A DNA stretch of 7,279 bases from JAZNUH01 sp045592225 (GCA_045592225.1 JAZNUH010000081.1:1-7279); one strand, 5' to 3'; numbered from the stretch's first letter, positions 1 through 6,512 are shown. Notes: generated by a model from the sequence alone, not told the origin. Numbers and translations: made by a program.

Positions 1-372
1 AAGGGTTTATTTCTTGTACTTGCCGACAAGGCTGCAAAAATAAACGATATCGTTGCAGAGGTAGAAGAAGAAATGCTTATTGCCTATGCTGACGAAATGG
101 CAATTCCCGTTGTTGTTGCCGACGAAATGTCACTTGACGATTGTCTGGCACAGCTTAAGGAAATGTCCACAGCAAAAGAGCTTAATCAGATTATGTACGA
201 GCTTATTAATCTTATTGTTTGCGACGATGAAATTGACGATGCAGAAACTGCTTTCATAGGAAAGGTTGCAAACACGTTCGCTATTTCACAGGATAAGGTT
301 GATGATATGATTCGTTACGCACACGAACACACACAGCTTACAAGAAAAATAAATCTGCTGATGCTCGGCTAA
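1..372 (+). CDS. TerB-like small helical protein, 5' end cut off by the window edge
   Basis: The reading frame is open from base 1 to the TAA at 370-372, giving 123 visible residues; the ATG at 73 is probably internal, because the codons before it read as sensible protein (KGLFLVLADKAAKINDIVAE). The protein is acidic and predicted all-helical. It has two similar halves: an early one ending in EEEMLIAYADEM and a later one with the pattern LINLIVCDDEIDDAETAFI followed by a segment ending ISQDKVDDMI. An acidic Asp/Glu cluster after a hydrophobic helix, followed by E-x-x-F/L and another helix, is the pattern of TerB/DjlA-like domains, whose biochemical role is mostly unknown (metal binding has been proposed for some). 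Such stand-alone proteins are often about 130-140 aa, so probably only a few N-terminal residues are missing. It is convergent with mfd and ends just before a shared terminator. The family assignment is by pattern only and no function is claimed. Confidence 0.7.
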   Translation, partial: KGLFLVLADKAAKINDIVAEVEEEMLIAYADEMAIPVVVADEMSLDDCLAQLKEMSTAKELNQIMYELINLIVCDDEIDDAETAFIGKVANTFAISQDKVDDMIRYAHEHTQLTRKINLLMLG

Positions 373-383
373 AAGTATACCAC

Positions 384-417
384 AAAAAAACATTCACCCG
401 CAGGTGAATGTTTTTTT
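384..417. terminator. Bidirectional intrinsic terminator shared by the TerB-like gene and mfd
   Basis: A perfect 15-bp inverted repeat runs 384-398 against 403-417 with a 4-nt loop CGCA. The core CATTCACC/GGTGAATG is flanked by seven A on the left and seven T on the right, so on either strand the hairpin is followed by a run of seven U. It lies 11 nt after the stop of the plus-strand gene. On the minus strand the mfd stop codon (TAA, 416-418) sits in the outer A/T part of the stem. The G+C content of the stem is modest, but the structure is otherwise a textbook two-way terminator between convergent genes. Confidence 0.92.
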
Positions 418-3400
418 ATGTCATTTTATTAATAAGTTCTTTTATAAGCTTTGGTAAATCCTTACCTCTGCCAAAGTTCTGCCGCAGTGCAAGGTATGGT
501 TTTTCTCCTGCGCCAAAAAGCAGCTTACCCTTATAATCATCCATAACCTCAGCAATTTTTTGAAGCTCGGGTGTTTTTTCAAAGTACAGCACAATATTCT
601 CACCGCGCTGGCTTATTTCGTATATTCCTGCCCTGCCTGCAACGGTACGTAGCAGTGCAATATCTACAAGCACACCCACACATTCGGGCACATCCCCGTA
701 GCGGTCCACAAGTCTGTCAAGCACAAGACCCGCCTCTTCATCGTTTTCTATATCGGCAATCATTCTGTAAGCCTCAAGGCGCAGACCTGCATTGTCAATG
801 TATTCCTCGGGTATTCTCGCCTCAATGTTAAGGTCAATTAGTGCCTCGGCATTTTCCTTTTCCTTGCCCGAAAGCTCGTTTACTGTTTCGCCCAGCAGAC
901 GGATATACATATCATAACCCACGCTTGCCATAAACCCATGCTGTTCGGGACCAAGCAGATTACCCGCACCTCTTATTTCAAGGTCGCGCAGTGCAATTTT
1001 AAAGCCAGAGCCAAGCTCTGTAAACTCTTTGATTGCAAGTAGTCTTTTTTCGGCAACCTCGGAAAGAGATTTATCTCTTTTGAAGGTAAGATAAGCATAT
1101 GCCATCCTGTTACTTCTTCCAACTCTGCCGCGAAGCTGATAAAGCTGTGCAAGGCCAAAATTATCTGCATTTTCCACAATCATTGTATTTACATTTTGTA
1201 TGTCAATGCCTGTTTCTATAATGGTGGTACAAACCAGAACATCTATTTCACCGTTTAAGGTTTTTGCCATTATGTTTTCAAGCTCGGTTTCATTCATTCT
1301 GCCGTGGGCAACCCCCACACGTACATCCTTGCCCATCATTTCCTGAATGTGAGATGCAACCCTGTATATGCCCGAAACACGGTTATAAACATAATACACC
1401 TGACCGCCGCGTGAAAGCTCGCGTTCTATGGCGTCCTTTACAATAAGCTCGTCGTGCTCAAGCACATAGGTCTGTATGGGATGACGGTCTTTTGGCGGAT
1501 GACTTATAATACTCATATCCCGAATACCTGTCATCGCCATATTAAGTGTTCGTGGAATGGGTGTTGCAGTAAGCGTAAGCACATCCACTCCCCTTTTCAT
1601 ATCCTTTATTTTTTCTTTGTGACCAACACCAAACCGCTGCTCCTCGTCAATAATAAGCAGACCAAGTTTTTTAAAGTTAACTCTGTCAGACAAAAGCTTG
1701 TGAGTGCCTATTACAATGTCCACTTCACCGCTTTTAAGCTTATCTATTGTCTTTTTCTGTTCCGCTTCGGTCTTAAATCTCGAAAGCATTGAAACAGTTA
1801 TGGGAAAGTTTTTCATTCTTTCGGAAAAATGGTTGTAATGCTGTGCCGCAAGTATGGTAGTGGGCACAAGATAAGCACACTGGTAACCATCCATAACACA
1901 CTTGAATGCCGCACGGATTGCAACCTCGGTTTTGCCGTAGCCTACGTCACCGCACAAAAGTCTGTCCATGGGCGTGGACTTTTCCATATCCTTTTTAACA
2001 TCGTGTATGCAGGCAAGCTGGTCGGGAGTTTCTTCGTAAATAAATTCCTCCTCAAACTCGCTTTGCCAGGGGGTATCCTTCATAAATGCGTGACCGATGC
2101 TCTGACTTCTTGCGGCGTAAAGCTCAATAAGATGTATTGCAAGCTCTTTTACCGATTTTTTAACGTTGGATTTTGTTTTCTGCCATTCTGCACCACCAAG
2201 CTTATTAAGGCGGGGCGCAGGTGCATCACTGCCCGCGTGTGAATATTTATATATAAGGTTAAGCTGATTTACCGGTACATACAAGCAGTCGCTGTTTTTG
2301 TATGCAATTTTAAGGTAATCTCTGCTTACCCCTTGTGTTTCTATTGTTACAAGCTGTTCAAACTTACCTATACCATGACTTCTGTGAACAACAAATTCGC
2401 CTGGCTTTAATTCATCAAAGCTGCGTATTTCCTTTGCACCGTCAATCTTTACTCTTTTGCGCCTGTCGTGGTGGGTGAAAACATCACTTCCGCTGACAAA
2501 AACAGTATTAAGATGCGGATAAACAAAGCCCTTGCCCAGCGGTCTTTCATAAATGGTTACAACACCCTTTTTAGGCTTCTTACTGTCATCCACAATATCA
2601 CAGGTTTTTCCGCTGTCAAAAAAGGCTTCTTTGATACCTTCGGCTCTGGCTTTACTGCCGGCAAACACAAAAATTCTGTATTTTTTCTTCATCCACATCT
2701 TCGCATCTTCAAGCAAAAGACTTATTTTGCCTGCATAAGACGGCAGTTCCTGCGCTGAAAATGTAATTGTCATATCGGGTGTATAATCGGGGCTTGCGTG
2801 AGAAATAGCGCTGACACCAACTATGTGCGCCTTTTTAATCTTCTTTAAAAGCTTTTGATAATCGCAGACATATTCGCCGCCTTCATCAAGCTTTCCTCTT
2901 AATATAAGCTCGGCAATCTTTTCGGCTATGTTTTTCTCATATGCTTCTATCCCCTCTGAAACTCTTGAGGGTTCATCGAATATATAAATACTGTCCTCGT
3001 CAAAATAGTCTGTTATATTGCCCTTGCCCTCGTCAGGGTCGGCAGGGGGTATTTCACATTCGTCTATATTCTTTTGTGAAATCTGCGTGTTTACATCAAA
3101 TACCCTTATGGTATCAATTTCATCGCCGAAAAATTCAATACGGTAGGGATTTTCTGCAGTAGGCGGAAAAACATCCAAAATTCCGCCGCGCATACAAAAC
3201 TGTCCTTCTTCTTCAACGGCGGGCACGCGCTTATATCCCAGTTCTGCCATCTTTTCAGCAATTTGTGTAAGCTCCTGCCCTACGGTAAAACGCAATCCCT
3301 GCCCGGTAAACCTGTTTTTTTCCATAACAAAACCGAGGAATGCAGCCGGTCCCATAACCGCCGTATTCCCCTTTGAAATTTCCTGCAGAGCACGTACACG

Positions 3401-3700
3401 GTTTGCCTTAACGTCATAGCTCATACCCTCTATGCCGTATGCGGCAAAATCGCCCTGAGGCAATAAGGTCACATTGTCCGCAAAAAAGCCCATATCCTCG
3501 CATAGCTTTTGTGCCGAAGCATCGCTCCACGAAATAATACATGCCCTTCTCCCTGTTTTGTGAAGAAGGGCTGCTATCATATGTGCTTTCTGGGTATCGG
3601 ATGTTCCTACCGCGTTCACTGCACTTCCCGGCCTTTGCATTGCATCTGCCAGTGTGCAAAACTGCTCCGATTCATTTAAAACATCAAGAAAAACATTCAT
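416..3700 (-). CDS. mfd: Mfd, transcription-repair coupling factor (DNA translocase)
   Basis: The 1094-aa protein is slightly shorter than B. subtilis or E. coli Mfd (about 1150-1180) but has all the expected parts. Mfd binds stalled RNA polymerase, pushes it off DNA using ATP, and recruits UvrA. Residues 1-~300 are the UvrB-like module (CMRGGILDVFPP at 169-180, RIEFFGDEIDTIRVFD at 187-202). The segment 430-485 is the CarD-like RNA-polymerase-interaction domain (PGEFVVHRSHGIGKFE). The RecG-like motor has Walker A GDVGYGKTEVA (584-594), Walker B DEEQ (685-688), TATPIPRTL (711-719) and QLRGRVGRS (855-863). The TRG translocation motif is around 899-917 (GFKIALRDLEIRGAGNLLG), and the C-terminal regulatory D7 domain follows. 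The UvrB-like part has no Walker A lysine, as usual for Mfd. The ATG overlaps the pth TGA in an ATGA arrangement and only a GGGAA adjoins it, so translation is probably coupled to pth. It is the last gene of the minus-strand cluster. Confidence 0.98.
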   Translation of the reverse strand: MNVFLDVLNESEQFCTLADAMQRPGSAVNAVGTSDTQKAHMIAALLHKTGRRACIISWSDASAQKLCEDMGFFADNVTLLPQGDFAAYGIEGMSYDVKANRVRALQEISKGNTAVMGPAAFLGFVMEKNRFTGQGLRFTVGQELTQIAEKMAELGYKRVPAVEEEGQFCMRGGILDVFPPTAENPYRIEFFGDEIDTIRVFDVNTQISQKNIDECEIPPADPDEGKGNITDYFDEDSIYIFDEPSRVSEGIEAYEKNIAEKIAELILRGKLDEGGEYVCDYQKLLKKIKKAHIVGVSAISHASPDYTPDMTITFSAQELPSYAGKISLLLEDAKMWMKKKYRIFVFAGSKARAEGIKEAFFDSGKTCDIVDDSKKPKKGVVTIYERPLGKGFVYPHLNTVFVSGSDVFTHHDRRKRVKIDGAKEIRSFDELKPGEFVVHRSHGIGKFEQLVTIETQGVSRDYLKIAYKNSDCLYVPVNQLNLIYKYSHAGSDAPAPRLNKLGGAEWQKTKSNVKKSVKELAIHLIELYAARSQSIGHAFMKDTPWQSEFEEEFIYEETPDQLACIHDVKKDMEKSTPMDRLLCGDVGYGKTEVAIRAAFKCVMDGYQCAYLVPTTILAAQHYNHFSERMKNFPITVSMLSRFKTEAEQKKTIDKLKSGEVDIVIGTHKLLSDRVNFKKLGLLIIDEEQRFGVGHKEKIKDMKRGVDVLTLTATPIPRTLNMAMTGIRDMSIISHPPKDRHPIQTYVLEHDELIVKDAIERELSRGGQVYYVYNRVSGIYRVASHIQEMMGKDVRVGVAHGRMNETELENIMAKTLNGEIDVLVCTTIIETGIDIQNVNTMIVENADNFGLAQLYQLRGRVGRSNRMAYAYLTFKRDKSLSEVAEKRLLAIKEFTELGSGFKIALRDLEIRGAGNLLGPEQHGFMASVGYDMYIRLLGETVNELSGKEKENAEALIDLNIEARIPEEYIDNAGLRLEAYRMIADIENDEEAGLVLDRLVDRYGDVPECVGVLVDIALLRTVAGRAGIYEISQRGENIVLYFEKTPELQKIAEVMDDYKGKLLFGAGEKPYLALRQNFGRGKDLPKLIKELINKMT

Positions 3701-4263
3701 TTCCCGACACCGTTAAATTTATTCATAGCTTCACTCACTCCTGACGAAATAATTGTTTCGCATATTTTGTCGGTGAGCTTTATACAATTTGTTACCTCTA
3801 TGCCGTCCTGCTTTGAGAAGGTGCCTAAAACATAGTCGGCAAGGGGTTTATCATTATTACTTCCAACGCCTACCTTGATACGGGGAAAGGCATCGGACTT
3901 CAGCTGATACAAAATAGATTTTATACCGTTATGTCCGCCGTCACTTCCGCTGGGGCGTATTCTCAGCCTTCCTACCGGCAGAGAAATATCATCATATATA
4001 ATGATTATATTCTCGGGAGGAATTTTATAATACTCGGAAATTGCCAGAATACTTTCACCGCTTAAGTTCATAAAGGTGGAGGGCTTTGCAAGTATTACCT
4101 TTTCACCTGCCATACTGCCCTCACCGATAAGTGCGCGGAACTTTATTTTATTTACCTTTATCCCAAGGGTGGCTGAAATATAGTCTATGGCAACAAAGCC
4201 TACATTATGCCTTGTATATTTATATTTGTCACCCGGGTTTCCAAGTCCTGCTATTAAGTACAT
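3697..4263 (-). CDS. pth: Peptidyl-tRNA hydrolase
   Basis: The 188-aa protein has the usual length of bacterial Pth, a cytoplasmic esterase that frees tRNA from peptidyl-tRNAs dropped by the ribosome. Recognisable blocks are GLGNPGDKYKYTRHNVGF (6-23), KPSTFMNLSGES (60-71), YDDISLPVGRLRIR (90-103) and GSDGGHNGIKSI (106-117). By alignment with the E. coli enzyme, the catalytic pair is His19 and Asp91; Asn9, Asn66 and Asn112 correspond to the substrate-binding asparagines. The start is 2 nt after the prs stop (TAATCATG), and no clear Shine-Dalgarno is visible upstream, which points to coupled translation from prs. Its stop overlaps the mfd start by 4 nt. The B. subtilis locus has further genes in this stretch (ctc before pth, fin between pth and mfd); here both are absent. 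Confidence 0.98.
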   Translation of the reverse strand: MYLIAGLGNPGDKYKYTRHNVGFVAIDYISATLGIKVNKIKFRALIGEGSMAGEKVILAKPSTFMNLSGESILAISEYYKIPPENIIIIYDDISLPVGRLRIRPSGSDGGHNGIKSILYQLKSDAFPRIKVGVGSNNDKPLADYVLGTFSKQDGIEVTNCIKLTDKICETIISSGVSEAMNKFNGVGK

Positions 4264-4265
4264 GA

Positions 4266-5267
4266 TTATACAAACAGAGTACTTACTGAAATATCAGAGT
4301 AAATTCTTCTGATGGATTCAGCAAAAATGTCTGCAACTGACAGTACCTTGATTTTATCAATCATCTTGTCAGGTGTAAGAGCGATAGTATCAAGTACAAC
4401 CAGTTCCTTAATAGGCGATTTTTCAATACGTTCGAGTGCGGGGCCTGACAGAACAGGATGTGTGCAGCAAGCATATATTTCCTTTGCACCTCTGTCAATG
4501 AGTGCCTGTGCGCCGTGTGTAATTGTTCCTGCTGTGTCAATCATATCGTCAACAAGAATAACTCTCTTATCCTTTATGTCACCGATGATGTTCATAACCT
4601 CGGATACATTGGGCTTGGGTCTTCTCTTGTCAATGATTGCAATAGGAACATCTATTTTCTGTGCGAAGTTTCTTGCTCTTGTTACGCTACCAAAGTCGGG
4701 GGAAACAACAACAACATCTTCTTTATCTTCACCGAATTTTTCTCTGTAATATTTGCTGAGGCGGGGGAATCCCAAAAGGTGATCAACAGGGATGCTGAAA
4801 AAGCCCTGAATCTGGGGTGCGTGCAAATCCATAGTCAGTATTCTGTCTGCGCCTGCAGATGTTAAAAGGTCAGCAACAAGCTTTGCAGAGATGGGATCTC
4901 TCGCCTTTGCCTTTCTGTCCTGACGTGCATAGCCGTAGTAAGGAATAACCGCTGTAATACGACCTGCCGATGCTCTCTTGAAAGCATCAATCATTATAAG
5001 CAGTTCCATTAAATTGTCGTTTACAGGTGCGCAAGTGGACTGAACTACAAATACATCTGCGCCACGAACTGTTTCGCCGATGTTAACAGAAATTTCTCCA
5101 TCACTGAACATACCTACGCTTGACTGCCCCATTGTAATGTCATTGGGGTTAAGCTCACAGCCGGGCATACACGCAATTTTGTCTTTAAGTGCATGCATAA
5201 TGTCTTCAGCTAATTTGGGGTTGGAGTTTGCTGTAAAAATTTTAATTCCTTTTCCGTGTGTAATCAT
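4266..5267 (-). CDS. prs: Ribose-phosphate pyrophosphokinase (PRPP synthetase)
   Basis: The 333-aa protein is a class I PRPP synthetase, which transfers pyrophosphate from ATP to ribose 5-phosphate and so feeds purine, pyrimidine, histidine, tryptophan and NAD synthesis. Visible motifs are FSDGEI (54-59), YGYARQDRKAKARDPISAKL (111-130), the DLHAPQIQGFF block (147-157) with the ATP-contacting His149, the DKRRPKP loop (213-219), and the PRPP-binding loop VILVDDMIDTAGTI (236-249). It is about 15 residues longer than the B. subtilis enzyme because of an insertion around residues 31-46, between the first beta-strand/helix and FSDGEI, containing an ACMPGC segment. The ATG is preceded by AAGGAG with a 10-nt spacer, and that site lies inside the last codons of the upstream glmU gene, so the two are probably translated together. 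Confidence 0.97.
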   Translation of the reverse strand: MITHGKGIKIFTANSNPKLAEDIMHALKDKIACMPGCELNPNDITMGQSSVGMFSDGEISVNIGETVRGADVFVVQSTCAPVNDNLMELLIMIDAFKRASAGRITAVIPYYGYARQDRKAKARDPISAKLVADLLTSAGADRILTMDLHAPQIQGFFSIPVDHLLGFPRLSKYYREKFGEDKEDVVVVSPDFGSVTRARNFAQKIDVPIAIIDKRRPKPNVSEVMNIIGDIKDKRVILVDDMIDTAGTITHGAQALIDRGAKEIYACCTHPVLSGPALERIEKSPIKELVVLDTIALTPDKMIDKIKVLSVADIFAESIRRIYSDISVSTLFV

Positions 5268-5274
5268 CTTGGTA

Positions 5275-5952
5275 CTACTCCTTCACTTCTCTTTTATCTT
5301 TCCAGTTTTCTTTTATAACCTGTCTTGCTCTGGCAATTGCCAGCGTTTTTTCGGGTACGCGGTCTGTTATTGTTGAACCTGCGGCAATATAAGAATTATC
5401 CTCAACCACAACGGGCGAAACAAGGTTTGAGTTACAACCCACAAAAACATTGTCGCCTATTTCTGTTCTGTACTTCTTTTTACCGTCATAATTAACTATA
5501 ACTGTTCCGCAACCGAAGTTAACCTTTTCACCAACGGTAGCATCCCCTATGTATGTAAGATGCGAGGCTTTTGTGCCGTTACCCAGCGTTGCATTTTTAA
5601 TTTCCACAAAGTCACCAACCTTGCAGCCGTCTCCCACCTGAGAGCCGGGTCTTAAATATGCAAAGGGGCCAACATGTGTACCTGCGCCTATTTTACTGTC
5701 CTTTACAACAGAATAAGCCACGTCTGTACCCTCTCCGATAACGCTGTTTGAAATTTTTGTGTTGGGGCCTATTTCTGCACCGCTCATAATTTTAGTTTCA
5801 CCCTCAATTATACAGCCGGGCATAATAACCGCTCCGCTTTCAATATAAACCTCCGGTGCGATATAGGTGTTTTCCACATCCCATATCACAACGCCGTTTT
5901 TTATATGTTCACCGTTTATACGGCATCTTTCGTCTTTATTGTTTTTATACAT
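5275..5952 (-). CDS. glmU: Stand-alone GlmU C-terminal domain (glucosamine-1-phosphate N-acetyltransferase); no uridylyltransferase domain
   Basis: The 225-aa product matches only the C-terminal half of GlmU, which is normally about 450-460 aa and bifunctional. Hexapeptide repeats of the [LIV]-G-x-x-x-x type run through most of the protein and form a left-handed beta-helix, expected to trimerise. All acetyltransferase residues I can align to E. coli GlmU are present at the same spacing: Arg101 (R333), Lys119 (K351), His131 (H363, the catalytic base), Tyr134 (Y366), Asn145 (N377), Asn154 and Tyr155 (N386, Y387). The implied offset places residue 1 near E. coli 233, the boundary after the nucleotidyltransferase domain. 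The start is well supported: GGGAGG lies 8 nt upstream and an in-frame stop occurs at 6016-6018. The predicted reaction is acetyl-CoA plus GlcN-1-P to GlcNAc-1-P; the UTP step must come from another protein. An acetyltransferase with another acceptor is a less likely alternative. Confidence 0.93.
   Translation of the reverse strand: MYKNNKDERCRINGEHIKNGVVIWDVENTYIAPEVYIESGAVIMPGCIIEGETKIMSGAEIGPNTKISNSVIGEGTDVAYSVVKDSKIGAGTHVGPFAYLRPGSQVGDGCKVGDFVEIKNATLGNGTKASHLTYIGDATVGEKVNFGCGTVIVNYDGKKKYRTEIGDNVFVGCNSNLVSPVVVEDNSYIAAGSTITDRVPEKTLAIARARQVIKENWKDKREVKE
5278..5283 (-). promoter_or_regulatory. prs ribosome binding site embedded in the end of glmU
   Basis: AAGGAG on the minus strand encodes the last two residues (Lys-Glu) of the GlmU protein and lies directly before its TAG. 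It ends 10 nt before the prs ATG. Ribosomes finishing glmU would pass straight over it, which favours translational coupling. Confidence 0.8.
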
Positions 5953-5960
5953 ATTTGGGT

Positions 5961-5966
5961 CCTCCC
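5961..5966 (-). promoter_or_regulatory. Strong ribosome binding site that fixes the short glmU start
   Basis: GGGAGG on the minus strand, with the GGAGG core 8 nt before the ATG at 5952. It is the best Shine-Dalgarno in the window apart from that of prs, and shows that the 225-aa form is an independently initiated gene and not the tail of a frameshifted one. Confidence 0.85.
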
Positions 5967-5984
5967 TTTTGTTGTAATGGAAGT

Positions 5985-6033
5985 AGCAAAAAAAGCAAGT
6001 TAAGCTAATACAAGTTTACTTGCCTTTTTTGCT
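5985..6033 (-). terminator. Intrinsic terminator or attenuator between spoVG and glmU
   Basis: The arms 5985-6003 and 6015-6033 pair almost fully: 17 Watson-Crick pairs, one G·U wobble on the minus-strand RNA (5994/6024) and one mismatch (6001/6017), closing an 11-nt loop. The core GGCAAGU / ACUUGCU is followed on the minus strand by a run of seven U, so it fits an intrinsic terminator after spoVG, whose stop is 8 nt upstream. Only 32 nt remain to the glmU ATG, so glmU-prs-pth-mfd transcription must come from readthrough or a promoter buried in this stretch. No strong promoter is visible there; the best match is TTGCTT with TACAAC about 16-17 nt away, which is weak. Confidence 0.8.
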
Positions 6034-6041
6034 GAAGTATA

Positions 6042-6317
6042 CTATTCTTCCACGTTTTCTTCGGAAACCATAGTCTCAAACTTCTCAATTATTGACTTTT
6101 GCAGTAAATCCCTCATCTGCGCATTTATAGGATGCGCAATGTCTTTGAATTCACCTTCCGGAGTTTTTCTGCTGGGCATAGCTATGAACATTTTTTCCTG
6201 TCCTTCAATAACTTTGATGTCATGGATTACTAAAGCGTCGTCGAAGGTAACTGATACCACAGCCTTCATTTTGCCATCGGAATTCATCCGTCTAATGCGG
6301 ATATCTGTAATTTCCAT
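6042..6317 (-). CDS. spoVG: SpoVG, small nucleic-acid-binding regulator
   Basis: The 91-aa protein is close to the usual family length (about 85-100 aa). It starts MEITDIRIRR and carries the family blocks VTFDDALVIHDIKVIEG (23-39), FIAMPSRKTPEGEFKDIAHP (44-63) and an acidic C-terminal tail ending VEE. Family knowledge: SpoVG affects asymmetric septation in B. subtilis, and in staphylococci, Listeria and Borrelia it is a DNA- and RNA-binding global regulator. The start is preceded by AGGGGGG with a 6-nt spacer from the G-run to the ATG. It is the first gene of the minus-strand cluster, divergent from murC. In B. subtilis the gene is SigH-dependent; here the best promoter match is of the SigA type. 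Confidence 0.97.
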   Translation of the reverse strand: MEITDIRIRRMNSDGKMKAVVSVTFDDALVIHDIKVIEGQEKMFIAMPSRKTPEGEFKDIAHPINAQMRDLLQKSIIEKFETMVSEENVEE

Positions 6318-6360
6318 GATTTTCCCCCCTACCTATGTAAAAAATAGTCATAAAGACCGC

Positions 6361-6381
6361 GGACAAAGTGATACTTTATCC
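6361..6381 (-). promoter_or_regulatory. Hairpin or operator-like palindrome at the predicted 5' end of the spoVG leader
   Basis: Nine-base arms (6361-6369 and 6373-6381) pair with one G·U wobble around a 3-nt loop. The inner part, AAAGT-GAT-ACTTT on the plus strand, is a perfect interrupted palindrome. It begins about 12 nt downstream of the spoVG -10 box, so it would be a 5'-terminal hairpin in the mRNA or a repressor site overlapping the start of transcription. The sequence alone cannot separate these two readings. Confidence 0.5.
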
Positions 6382-6392
6382 TATCATAAATT

Positions 6393-6421
6393 ATTTTACC
6401 AAAGTTTTTTTAAGATTTCAA
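6393..6421 (-). promoter_or_regulatory. SigA-type promoter for spoVG
   Basis: On the minus strand TTGAAA (6416-6421, 5 of 6 to TTGACA) and TAAAAT (6393-6398, 5 of 6 to TATAAT) are separated by exactly 17 nt. Transcription would start near 6386 and give a leader of about 70 nt before the spoVG ATG. The surrounding A/T richness makes chance matches easier, but both boxes and the spacer fit well. Confidence 0.7.
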
Positions 6422-6463
6422 CAAAAATTTCATTAATTATATGTTTTTTTTCATTTTTTGGTG

Positions 6464-6469
6464 TATAAT
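6464..6469 (+). promoter_or_regulatory. Probable -10 box for murC
   Basis: A perfect TATAAT lies 49 bp before the TTG start of murC and implies a start site near 6476, giving a leader of roughly 37 nt that contains the AAAGGA ribosome binding site. No good -35 is seen 16-18 nt upstream, where the sequence is T-rich, so strength and exact promoter class are unclear. It is divergent from the spoVG promoter, with about 40 bp between the two. Confidence 0.5.
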
Positions 6470-6497
6470 ATAAAATATGATATATTTTTCATCCAAG

Positions 6498-6503
6498 AAA
6501 GGA
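6498..6503 (+). promoter_or_regulatory. Ribosome binding site supporting the TTG start of murC
   Basis: AAAGGA lies 9 nt before the TTG at 6513. The alternative in-frame ATG at 6477 has no Shine-Dalgarno and almost coincides with the predicted transcription start, so the TTG is preferred. Confidence 0.65.
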
Positions 6504-6512
6504 CTTGATTTT

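Noticed and set aside
1829..2242. 137-codon plus-strand open frame opposite mfd
   Set aside because: It lies wholly within mfd on the other strand, its translation has no recognisable motif, and the mfd frame encodes conserved motor-domain sequence there.
4312..4865. Overlapping plus-strand open frames (145 and 135 codons) opposite prs
   Set aside because: They are antisense to the strongly conserved prs frame, and their serine- or cysteine-rich translations look like shadow composition, not protein.
5985..6033. Riboswitch (for example glmS-like or purine) upstream of glmU
   Set aside because: The stretch is a single hairpin with a U tract and has no room for an aptamer.
5953..6041. Frameshift or remnant of the GlmU uridylyltransferase domain upstream of the short glmU
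   Set aside because: The interval is 89 bp, is occupied by a hairpin and a ribosome binding site, has an in-frame stop, and spoVG follows directly, so no remnant can be hidden there.
6376..6382. AGGATAA on the minus strand as a SigH -35 element for spoVG
   Set aside because: B. subtilis spoVG uses SigH and the -35 fits, but no GAAT-type -10 occurs at the right distance (the sequence there is CGCGG), and the element lies inside the palindrome downstream of a better SigA match.
6139..6468. 109-codon plus-strand open frame running across spoVG and the intergenic region
   Set aside because: The first half is antisense to spoVG, and the second half is a low-complexity Phe/Ile/Ser-rich translation of A/T-rich promoter DNA.
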